Shown: piece by piece, positions 1-5,646 of the stretch
Position numbering within the stretch: position 1 is the stretch's first letter
How the letters are laid out: each line of letters opens with the position of its first letter
From: Spirochaetota bacterium
Lineage (GTDB): Bacteria > Spirochaetota > B62-G9 > DRHN01
Assembly (NCBI GenBank): GCA_023136305.1
Contig: JAGLSF010000105.1
Span: 1-6,743 of the forward strand
DNA length: 6,743 bases
Reading direction: 5' to 3'
Made by a program: the position numbers and the translations under genes
Notes under the pieces: model-generated
Database searches by the model: none
What the model was told of the DNA's origin: nothing
Seen by the model: only the letters and a program-made list of their open reading frames with translations

Positions 1-1059
1 GTCGGAGACTCGCAGTGGCTTGGACGGGGCGCTACCCAGGGACACTACGTCGATCTTACCGACTGGATCAAGGAGCATGGTGTTGACAAGTCCATGGCTC
101 CGGCAACCATCGTTGCCTATGCCGAGTATCCCAAGGGAAGCGGCAAGTACTGGGCAGTGCCGGTTGAAGGTGATGCCTGTGGCTGGTCATACCGCAAGGA
201 CAAGTTCGAGGACCCCAAAGAGATGGCCGCATTCAAGGCCAAGTACGGCTACAAGCTTGATATACCGGAAACCTGGGATCAGCTGCTCGACATTGCAGAG
301 TTCTTCTACCGCCCGGACGAAAAATTCTACGGTGTAGCTATCTACACCCAGAAAGACTACGATGCACTCACCATGGGTGTGGAGAACGTACTCTGGGCAT
401 GGGGTGCTGACCTTGGCGACTATGATACCTACCGGGTGGACGGTATTATCAACAGCCCCGAAGGCGTGGCTTCAATCCAGTTCTACAAAGATCTCTACCA
501 GTTCACGCCTCCCGACTGGGGCAATGCGTTCTTCCCTGAGAACAACATGGCCATTACCGAAGGCCTTGCCGCCATGTCGATGAACTACTACGCGTTCTTC
601 CCGGCACTTGCCAACCCCGAAATGAGCAAGTATGCTGACGTCACCGGCTTCTTTGCCATGCCTGAAGGTCCGGCTGCTCGAGTGGCTGCTCTCGGAGGTC
701 AGGGAGCTTCCATTATCACCTACTCGAAGAAACACGATCTCGCCTACGCATGGCTCGAGTGGTTCGTGCTGCCCGAGAACCAGGCAAAGTGGGGTGCACT
801 CGGTGGGTATACCTGTGACCTGAAGACCCTCAAGTCCGAGGAGTTCCTGAACATGACGCCCTACAACCGCTCCTTTATGGAGACCATGCAGATGGTCAAG
901 GACTTCTGGGCTGTTCCAGAGTATGCGGAGCTGCTCGAGTCTTGCCAGCGCTACTGGCACGAGGCAATAGTTGCCGGTACGATCACACCACAGGAAGCAA
1001 TGGACGGTATTGCCGAAGAGTGGGAAGCCATCTTCGAGAAGTTCGGTTACTACGACTGA
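1..1059 (+). CDS. ABC transporter extracellular sugar-binding protein, 5'-truncated by the window edge
   Basis: The reading frame is open from base 1 and ends at TGA 1057-1059, giving 352 visible residues. It looks like a family 1 extracellular solute-binding protein (MalE/UgpB-like) that would deliver a carbohydrate to the two permeases encoded next. Typical features are an early 'YVDLTDWIKEHG' segment, a 'YWAVPVEGD' strand, 'PETWDQLLDIAEFF', a 'FPENNMAITEGLAAM' hinge region and a C-terminal 'WHEAIVAGTITPQEAMDGIAEEWE' helix, which is common in the family. Members usually have about 420-450 residues, so roughly 80-100 N-terminal residues, including the secretion signal, probably lie upstream. 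The internal ATG at 94 is not the start, because the frame continues upstream with family-like sequence. Many Trp and Tyr residues fit a sugar-binding cleft. A strong stem-loop follows the stop. The family is confident; the ligand is unknown. Confidence 0.93.
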   Translation, partial: VGDSQWLGRGATQGHYVDLTDWIKEHGVDKSMAPATIVAYAEYPKGSGKYWAVPVEGDACGWSYRKDKFEDPKEMAAFKAKYGYKLDIPETWDQLLDIAEFFYRPDEKFYGVAIYTQKDYDALTMGVENVLWAWGADLGDYDTYRVDGIINSPEGVASIQFYKDLYQFTPPDWGNAFFPENNMAITEGLAAMSMNYYAFFPALANPEMSKYADVTGFFAMPEGPAARVAALGGQGASIITYSKKHDLAYAWLEWFVLPENQAKWGALGGYTCDLKTLKSEEFLNMTPYNRSFMETMQMVKDFWAVPEYAELLESCQRYWHEAIVAGTITPQEAMDGIAEEWEAIFEKFGYYD

Positions 1060-1082
1060 TGTAACTTTACAGCAGCAAATTG

Positions 1083-1114
1083 AAAGGGGGGGAGCCGCTA
1101 CTCCCCTCCTTTTT
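1083..1114 (+). terminator. Stem-loop after the binding-protein gene (intrinsic terminator or attenuator)
   Basis: The arms 1083-1094 and 1101-1112 pair over about 12 bp with one G-U pair, enclosing the 6-nt loop CCGCTA. The 3' arm runs into five T (1110-1114), then CCTT. It starts 24 nt after the stop codon. This fits a rho-independent terminator, possibly leaky, since the permease genes of the same transporter follow. In several importer operons such as malE-malF, a stem-loop here keeps binding-protein mRNA more abundant than permease mRNA. The T run is short and half-paired, so a partial terminator or mRNA-stabilising role is also possible. Confidence 0.7.
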
Positions 1115-1153
1115 CCTTGAGAAGAGGAATAATCTTTAATTTTTTGTGCTGAC

Positions 1154-1167
1154 GGTAATCGATTACA
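1154..1167. promoter_or_regulatory. LacI-family-like operator palindrome
   Basis: GTAATCGATTAC (1155-1166) is a perfect 12-bp palindrome centred on CG. It has the AANCGNTT core seen in many operators of LacI/GalR-family repressors. The 14-mer at 1154-1167 matches the CcpA cre consensus TGWAANCGNTNWCA at all positions but the first. It lies in the gap between the binding-protein terminator and the first permease gene and overlaps the -35 part of a candidate promoter, a position suited to repression. No regulator gene is in the window. The palindrome is seen directly; the regulator family is inferred. Confidence 0.5.
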
Positions 1168-1190
1168 AGTTTCAAGGGTACTATTATATA
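1162..1190 (+). promoter_or_regulatory. Candidate promoter for the permease-isomerase genes
   Basis: ATTACA (1162-1167, 4/6 match to TTGACA) is followed after 17 bp by TATATA (1185-1190, 4/6 match to TATAAT) in an AT-rich stretch. The -35 element overlaps the right half of the palindrome at 1154-1167. Transcription would begin near 1197, leaving a leader of about 85 nt before the permease ATG. The match is modest, and an alternative -10 such as TATTAT (1182-1187) is possible. Confidence 0.3.
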
Positions 1191-1231
1191 CATACTATCT
1201 ATCTCAGTGGGTTCGATTTTCGGGTAAAAGC

Positions 1232-1248
1232 GTGCCTGCAAAAGGCAC
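1232..1248 (+). other. Small leader hairpin upstream of the first permease
   Basis: GTGCCT (1232-1237) and AGGCAC (1243-1248) form a perfect 6-bp stem around the 5-nt loop GCAAA. It ends 32 nt before the permease start codon and 20 nt before the ribosome-binding site AGGAAAGG (1269-1276). There is no following T run, so it is not a terminator. It could affect translation or mRNA stability, but a stem this short could also be chance. Confidence 0.3.
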
Positions 1249-1280
1249 AGCCATAATTCCATGCATGCAGGAAAGGCAAA

Positions 1281-2195
1281 ATGAACCAGCAGAAACCAGG
1301 CGAAATGCTCGTCACACGGAGAGGCCTCAGCGATACGGCGATCAAGAGGCTGTTCGTCCTTCCGACCATCATTCTTCTCATCTGTATCAACATATTTCCG
1401 CTTATCTGGTCACTGGTGCTCAGCTTTGCGGACTACAGTGCCGTGCGGCCTCATGTCGAGGGCGTCAACCCCAACTGGATCGGTGGGGGAAACTACAAAG
1501 ATGTACTAATGGACTTGCACATCTGGGAGTACTTCACCATAACGGCGAAGTACGCCATGATGGCTGTTGCAGGGGAGTTTCTCGTGGGTTTTGGTATCGC
1601 CCTGATTCTGAACAGGGATTTCAAGGCGAAAGGGGTCATCACCACGCTCATACTCATTCCCATGATGATGTCCATGGCCATTGTCGGCCTGTTCTGGAAG
1701 CTGCTCTATAATCCGGGATGGGGAATCATCAACTACATGCTGGGACTGAAGGAGTTTCAGTGGCTGGCCAATCCCAGGGTAGCCCTTATCGCGGTGGCAA
1801 TTACCGATATCTGGATGTGGGCGCCCTTCACCATGCTGCTTGCCCTGGCGGGCCTATCGGCTATACCGCAGTACCTCTACGAGGCCGCAGAGATCGACCG
1901 CGCATCCTGGTGGTTCAAATTCAGGCGTATCACCCTTCCGCTCGTGACGCCGCTCATACTGATTGCGCTTATCTTCCGCACCATGGAAGCATTCAAGATG
2001 TTCGACATCGCCTTCGTCATGACGGGCGGCGGGCCGGGGACGTCCACCGAACTCATAGCCATAAACCTGTACCGCCTGGCCTTTGCACAGTGGAATACGG
2101 GGAGGGCGTCCGCCTTTGCCTACATCATACTCATCATGATCATCGCGATCAGCAACATCTACATTAAATATCTCAACAAAGCAAAGGAAATGTAG
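1281..2195 (+). CDS. Carbohydrate ABC transporter permease, MalF/UgpA type
   Basis: This 304-residue inner-membrane protein would form one half of the translocation channel, paired with the permease encoded directly downstream. Hydrophobic segments lie near residues 24-50, 86-112, 119-141, 167-192, 221-241 and 277-300, giving six helices, the usual number when the long MalF periplasmic domain is absent. The EAA loop that docks onto the ATPase is at residues 201-220, starting E201-A-A and ending L219-P220. At the usual glycine of the EAA-x-x-D-G signature it has R207. The start is supported by the ribosome-binding site AGGAAAGG at 1269-1276, 4 nt upstream of the ATG. The gene ends with TAG and the next ATG follows after 2 nt, so the permeases are probably translationally coupled. 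The family is confident; the substrate is unknown. Confidence 0.95.
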   Translation: MNQQKPGEMLVTRRGLSDTAIKRLFVLPTIILLICINIFPLIWSLVLSFADYSAVRPHVEGVNPNWIGGGNYKDVLMDLHIWEYFTITAKYAMMAVAGEFLVGFGIALILNRDFKAKGVITTLILIPMMMSMAIVGLFWKLLYNPGWGIINYMLGLKEFQWLANPRVALIAVAITDIWMWAPFTMLLALAGLSAIPQYLYEAAEIDRASWWFKFRRITLPLVTPLILIALIFRTMEAFKMFDIAFVMTGGGPGTSTELIAINLYRLAFAQWNTGRASAFAYIILIMIIAISNIYIKYLNKAKEM

Positions 2196-2197
2196 AC

Positions 2198-3139
2198 ATG
2201 GCGACCGTCGAGCGAGCAAAGAAGAGAGTGTCGCACTGGATTGTCATTGCGATCATCCTTGTGTTGACTATTGTATATCTGATACCGACCTACTGGGTCA
2301 TTTCCTCCTCCTTCAAGCCCTTCAAGGCAGTCACGGCAATACCGCCGAGGGTACTCTTCAAACCTGAAATCACAAGCTACATAAAGCTGTTTACGAAGCG
2401 CTCCATTGTACGGTCGGATGCCGAGCGCGAGGAAAGGTCGGCTCAGGCGAACTGGTACGAGAAAAAGGTGCTCAAACTGGGACAGACCATTATGGGGATT
2501 TCGCCCTTCCCGAACCGGTTGTTCAACAGTATCTTCGTGGCCGTTCTCAGCACCGTCGCAGCGGTGAGCCTCGGAACCCTGACAGCCTACGGGTTCTCAC
2601 GCTTCAAGTTCAAGGGAGAGAACGACTGGCTGTTCTTCATTCTGAGCACGCGCATGCTCCCGCCGGTCGTGGTGACCATTCCGCTCTTTCTCATGTACCG
2701 ATTTCTGGGTCTGAACGACACCCGCTTTGGACTCATCTTACTGTACACCTGCTTCAATCTCTCCTTCGCCACATGGGTCATGAAGGGTTTTATCGACGAG
2801 ATACCCAGGGAGTATGAGGAGGCGGCCCTGGTGGACGGCTACACACGGTTTGAGGCCTTCCGCAAGATCGTGCTGCCCCAGGCGGCTACGGGAATCGCCG
2901 CCACCGCGGTATTCTGTTTCATCTTCGCATGGAACGAGTACGTGTTTGCGCTCATCATGACGACACGCAACGCGCAGACAGCGCCGCCCTTCATTCCATC
3001 GCAGCTCGGCGTGGGACTCGTTGACTGGGGAGTCATGGCTGCAGGCGCATCTATATTCCTCATCCCGGTCGTGGTATTTACATTTCTGCTGCGCAAGCAT
3101 CTGCTTCGCGGCGTCACCTTCGGCGCCATCAGAAAGTAA
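2198..3139 (+). CDS. Carbohydrate ABC transporter permease, MalG/UgpE type
   Basis: This 313-residue inner-membrane permease is the partner of the preceding one. Helix 1 is at about residues 14-38. Further helices are near 109-130, 143-165, 173-195, 230-250 and 283-305. The ATPase-coupling EAA loop is canonical (E208-A-A, D213-G214, L226-P227), followed by 'FCFIFAWNEYVFALIMT', which is typical of this family. The C-terminus 'GVTFGAIRK' is also characteristic. Between helix 1 and helix 2 there is a long, highly charged segment (about residues 66-103, containing 'RSDAEREERSAQANWYEKK') that makes this loop about 25-30 residues longer than in an ordinary MalG-type protein. It should face the periplasm, where it could contact the binding protein. 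The start ATG lies 2 nt after the upstream stop. The stop TAA (3137-3139) adjoins the ribosome-binding site of the next small gene. Confidence 0.95.
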   Translation: MATVERAKKRVSHWIVIAIILVLTIVYLIPTYWVISSSFKPFKAVTAIPPRVLFKPEITSYIKLFTKRSIVRSDAEREERSAQANWYEKKVLKLGQTIMGISPFPNRLFNSIFVAVLSTVAAVSLGTLTAYGFSRFKFKGENDWLFFILSTRMLPPVVVTIPLFLMYRFLGLNDTRFGLILLYTCFNLSFATWVMKGFIDEIPREYEEAALVDGYTRFEAFRKIVLPQAATGIAATAVFCFIFAWNEYVFALIMTTRNAQTAPPFIPSQLGVGLVDWGVMAAGASIFLIPVVVFTFLLRKHLLRGVTFGAIRK

Positions 3140-3152
3140 GGGGGAACAGGCT

Positions 3153-3374
3153 ATGTTCAGGAAACTCAGCAATAAAGTATTCGAGCCGCTTGGAATGGGC
3201 ATCATCGGGCTGGGGATTGTCTCCCTCCTGCAGCCGTGGGTGCTGTACATTCACCGCAAGGGATTTCTCATCATGGGTATCGGGCTTGCCATGTTTATCT
3301 TTTTCTCCCATGTGAAGCCTCCCGTTGAAGTGGAGGAGGAGGAAGAGGAGGATATTTCCATACACGCGGCGTGA
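3153..3374 (+). CDS. Small two-helix membrane protein with acidic tail, unknown function
   Basis: I do not recognise this 73-residue protein. The ATG at 3153 follows the permease stop by 13 nt and has a good ribosome-binding site (AAGGGGG, 3138-3144, 8 nt spacing). The frame also extends upstream into the permease gene, but that part reads as out-of-frame sequence, so 3153 is the preferred start. It has a basic N-terminus (R3, K4, K8), two hydrophobic segments (about residues 12-33 and 37-53) rich in Gly, Met and Phe, a short basic H34-R35-K36 turn, and a tail with E61 to E66 and D67. The hairpin layout and its place between the permeases and the enzymes suggest an accessory subunit or stabiliser of the importer. 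That is inference only. Its hydrophobicity and good translation signals argue against a chance frame. Confidence 0.75.
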   Translation: MFRKLSNKVFEPLGMGIIGLGIVSLLQPWVLYIHRKGFLIMGIGLAMFIFFSHVKPPVEVEEEEEEDISIHAA

Positions 3375-3412
3375 TATAATAAATACTCACAATAAAATGG
3401 AGGGATGAAGTT

Positions 3413-4375
3413 ATGAAGCTTGGAGTACTTTCGGTTGTTTTTAGTGATAAATCGTGGAAGGAGGCCTGTGCCGAGATAACGAAGTCCGGAGTCGATGCCG
3501 TTGAGGTGGGCTGCGGCGGGTTCGTCGGCAAGGGGCACTGCAACCCCGTAGAGCTCATGAAGGATGAAAATAAGCTGAAAAGCTGGATCGATGCCTATAA
3601 ATCGCAGGGCCTCGAGCTGAGCTCCCTTTCCGCACACGGCAACCCGCTGCATCCCGATGCGAGTTTCAGCGAACCGCATGTACAGGACCTGAAAGACGCG
3701 ATCGCCTTTGCAGAGAAAATCGGTGCCACGGTTGTCAACACCTTTGCCGGTTGCCCCGGAGCGGGACCTGACGCGAAGTATCCGAACTGGATCACCTGCC
3801 CCTGGCCCCCCTATTTTGTCGAGGGGATAGAGTGGCAGTGGGAGAAAAAGGTCATCCCCTTCTGGAAGGAGATGGCAAAACGCGCAAAGGACGCTGGTGT
3901 GAAGTTCGGATTCGAGATGCATCCCGGAGATACGGTGTTCAATCCCGAAGCGCTCATGAGGCTGCGAGATGCGGCGGGTGCCGAGATCTCCTGTAACCTG
4001 GACCCGAGCCACCTGTTCTGGCAGGGAATCGATCCCCTCATGGTGATCAAGTTCTTCGGCGACGTAATCGTGCACGTGCATGCCAAGGACTCCAGGGTTG
4101 ACGACGGCGTCGTGCGCTGGCGCGGCGTGAACGATCCGAAGCACTACACCGATGTGCGTAACCGCGCATGGACCTTCCGCACTGTGGGTTACGCGCATGA
4201 CAAGCTGTTCTGGAACAACTTCGTTAGCAACCTGCGCATGGTCGGGTATGACGGTGTGATCAGTATCGAGCATGAGGACCCGCTCATGTCAGGCAACGAG
4301 GGCCTGACAAAGGCGGTCTCGTTCCTCAAGGAAGTGCTCCTGTATGAGGACGTGGGAGAGATGTACTGGGCGTGA
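3413..4375 (+). CDS. Sugar phosphate isomerase/epimerase-family TIM-barrel enzyme (IolE/YcjR-like)
   Basis: This 320-residue cytoplasmic protein has the AP-endonuclease-2-like TIM-barrel fold of the sugar phosphate isomerase/epimerase superfamily. It opens with a first strand 'MKLGVLSVVFSD' and an 'AVEVGCGG' second strand. Likely divalent-metal ligands are E168 (in FEMHPG), D197 (in NLDPSHLFW), H223 (in HVHAKD) and E286 (in IEHED), one at the end of each later strand. A Trp/Pro-rich stretch around 'PNWITCPWPP' and 'EWQWEKKVIPFW' marks the subgroup often found beside Gfo/Idh/MocA dehydrogenases. Relatives include inosose dehydratase IolE and the E. coli keto-glycoside epimerase YcjR, so the reaction could be epimerisation, isomerisation or elimination next to a keto carbon. 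The start has a strong GGAGGG (3399-3404) 8 nt upstream. The gap to the membrane-protein gene is 38 nt. The fold is confident; the exact reaction is not. Confidence 0.92.
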   Translation: MKLGVLSVVFSDKSWKEACAEITKSGVDAVEVGCGGFVGKGHCNPVELMKDENKLKSWIDAYKSQGLELSSLSAHGNPLHPDASFSEPHVQDLKDAIAFAEKIGATVVNTFAGCPGAGPDAKYPNWITCPWPPYFVEGIEWQWEKKVIPFWKEMAKRAKDAGVKFGFEMHPGDTVFNPEALMRLRDAAGAEISCNLDPSHLFWQGIDPLMVIKFFGDVIVHVHAKDSRVDDGVVRWRGVNDPKHYTDVRNRAWTFRTVGYAHDKLFWNNFVSNLRMVGYDGVISIEHEDPLMSGNEGLTKAVSFLKEVLLYEDVGEMYWA

Positions 4376-4405
4376 TGTCTTTGCAAATACCAATATATCT
4401 TTTAA

Positions 4406-4438
4406 CCCTTCCCTGATTTCTGATTTTTATGGGAAGGG
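4406..4438 (+). other. Intergenic mRNA hairpin before the oxidoreductase gene
   Basis: CCCTTCCC (4406-4413) pairs perfectly with GGGAAGGG (4431-4438) around a 17-nt AT-rich loop, and can extend through AA/TT with one bulged G. It occupies the middle of the 81-nt gap 4376-4456. No T run follows on either strand, so it is not a standard terminator. It ends only 6 nt before the AGGGAG ribosome-binding site (4445-4450). The purine-rich 3' arm itself looks like a ribosome-binding site that the stem would mask. It may set the translation level or mark an mRNA processing point. Confidence 0.45.
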
Positions 4439-4456
4439 GTTGAAAGGGAGAAGAAA

Positions 4457-5569
4457 ATGGCTGACAAGATAAAAGTTGCAGTCGTCGGTCTGGGATTCGG
4501 CGCAGAGTTCATTCCCATCTATCAGCGTCACCCCGATGCGGAATGCTACGCTATCTGTCAGCGTACCAGGTCCCACCTGGATGAAATCGGCGATCAGTTC
4601 AAGATCCCGAAGGAGAGGCGGTTCAACAAGTTCGAGGATCTGCTGAAGATCGACGAGATCGATGCCATACACGTGTTGACAGACATAGCGAACCACGCCT
4701 GGATGTCGGCTGCAGCCCTCGATGCGGGAAAGCATGCAGCATGCACTGTGCCCATGGGCGTCACGGTCAAGGAGTGTCTCGACATCGCCCGGGCGCGGAA
4801 GAAGTCTGGCAAGGTGTACATGATGATGGAAACGGCCGTGTACACCCGCGAGTTTCTCTACGTGAAGGAGATGGTCTCAAGCGGCAAGCTCGGGAAGATA
4901 CAATTCCTGCGCGGCTCCCATCAGCAGAACATGAGCCTCCCCGGATGGCCGGATTACTGGTACGGATTTCCGCCCATGCACTACGCCACCCATGCGGTGA
5001 GCCCCCTGCTCGCCCTGGCGAAAGCCGAGGCCGAGTCGGTGGTGTGCCACGGTTCGGGCAGGATCAGGGACGAGTATGTTGAGAAGTACGGCTCGCCCTT
5101 TGCCATCGAAACAGCGCTCGTCAAGCTCAGGGACTCCGATCTCGCCTGCGAGGTCACGCGCTCCCTGTTCGACACCATACGCCAGTACATCGAGAGCTTC
5201 GATGTGTACGGCACCAAGCTCGCCTTCGAGTGGGAGCAGATAGCGGAAGAGGGCCCGGTGCTCTTTTCCGGATTCGAGGATGCCGAGCGTGTGAAGGTTC
5301 CCGATTTCGGGCATCTGCTTCCCAAAGAGATCGCACTCTTCACCACGGGCGGCGTGTACGACGACGAACACGAGCACACCTCGTTCATTCAGGGTGCCGG
5401 TCACGGGGGATCACACCCGCATCTGTCGCACGAGTGGATAATGGCAATCAAGGAGAACCGGCAGTCTTCTGTTGACGCGAGCCGTGCGGCCAACTGGACC
5501 ATGACGGGCATCTGTGCCCACGAGTCAGCCATGAAGGACGGGGAGCGGATCGAGATCCCAAAAACATAA
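4457..5569 (+). CDS. Gfo/Idh/MocA-family NAD(P)-dependent oxidoreductase
   Basis: This 370-residue cytoplasmic protein has an N-terminal Rossmann domain (about residues 4-125) and a C-terminal substrate-binding domain. The nucleotide loop is G11-L-G13-F-G15-A16. The segment 'DAGKHAACTVPMG' aligns with the usual 'AGKHVxCEKP', but here the Glu-Lys pair is T97-V98 before P99. The usual D-x-x-x-H catalytic motif is represented by H175-Y-A-T-H179, so H179 is the candidate catalytic residue. At the end of the second strand the sequence is C34-Q35-R36, where NAD-preferring members often have an acidic residue. A loop with H305, H307, H316, H320, H322 and H325 is unusually His-rich. The ATG has AGGGAG at 4445-4450, 6 nt upstream. 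Placed between two TIM-barrel isomerases, it probably oxidises or reduces a ring carbon of the imported sugar. The substrate and the direction of the reaction are unknown. Confidence 0.92.
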   Translation: MADKIKVAVVGLGFGAEFIPIYQRHPDAECYAICQRTRSHLDEIGDQFKIPKERRFNKFEDLLKIDEIDAIHVLTDIANHAWMSAAALDAGKHAACTVPMGVTVKECLDIARARKKSGKVYMMMETAVYTREFLYVKEMVSSGKLGKIQFLRGSHQQNMSLPGWPDYWYGFPPMHYATHAVSPLLALAKAEAESVVCHGSGRIRDEYVEKYGSPFAIETALVKLRDSDLACEVTRSLFDTIRQYIESFDVYGTKLAFEWEQIAEEGPVLFSGFEDAERVKVPDFGHLLPKEIALFTTGGVYDDEHEHTSFIQGAGHGGSHPHLSHEWIMAIKENRQSSVDASRAANWTMTGICAHESAMKDGERIEIPKT

Positions 5570-5634
5570 ATGGAGTTACCAGAAGCAACCTGTTGGCATA
5601 CAGACAGGGAGCTGAGAGCAAGAAATGAGCTTTG

Positions 5635-5641
5635 AAGGAGG
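5635..5641 (+). promoter_or_regulatory. Ribosome-binding site that decides the epimerase start
   Basis: AAGGAGG is a full-strength Shine-Dalgarno sequence 5 nt before GTG 5647. An in-frame TTG at 5632 would place this site inside the coding sequence and has no comparable site of its own. The family's first strand begins right at the GTG, so GTG is taken as the start. The rest of the gap 5570-5634 shows no terminator; it holds only a weak CCTGT/ACAGG inverted repeat (5589-5608). Confidence 0.8.
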
Positions 5642-5646
5642 ACATC

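Noticed and set aside
1232..1711. A 159-codon plus-strand frame overlapping the first permease in another frame.
   Set aside because: It is low-complexity and His/Arg/Gln-rich with no hydrophobic pattern. The frame from 1281 encodes a full permease with its own ribosome-binding site.
3375..3380. A perfect TATAAT just after the small membrane-protein stop codon, as a promoter for isomerase 1.
   Set aside because: No acceptable -35 lies 16-18 bp upstream; the best match (TTTCCA, 3355-3360) is only 14 bp away. The 38-nt gap suggests simple cotranscription.
3251..4273. A 340-codon open frame on the minus strand, antisense to the small membrane protein and isomerase 1.
   Set aside because: Its translation shows no recognisable domain, while the plus strand carries a clear enzyme with conserved metal ligands. 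Long antisense frames are expected opposite GC-rich genes.
4406..4440. The CCCTTCCC/GGGAAGGG hairpin as a transcription terminator.
   Set aside because: It has no T run on the plus strand and only TTAAAAG on the minus strand, with a 17-nt loop. It was kept only as an mRNA structure.
5632..5646. TTG 5632 as the start of the second epimerase.
   Set aside because: It would place the strong AAGGAGG site inside the gene. GTG 5647 has ideal 5-nt spacing and begins exactly where family proteins begin.
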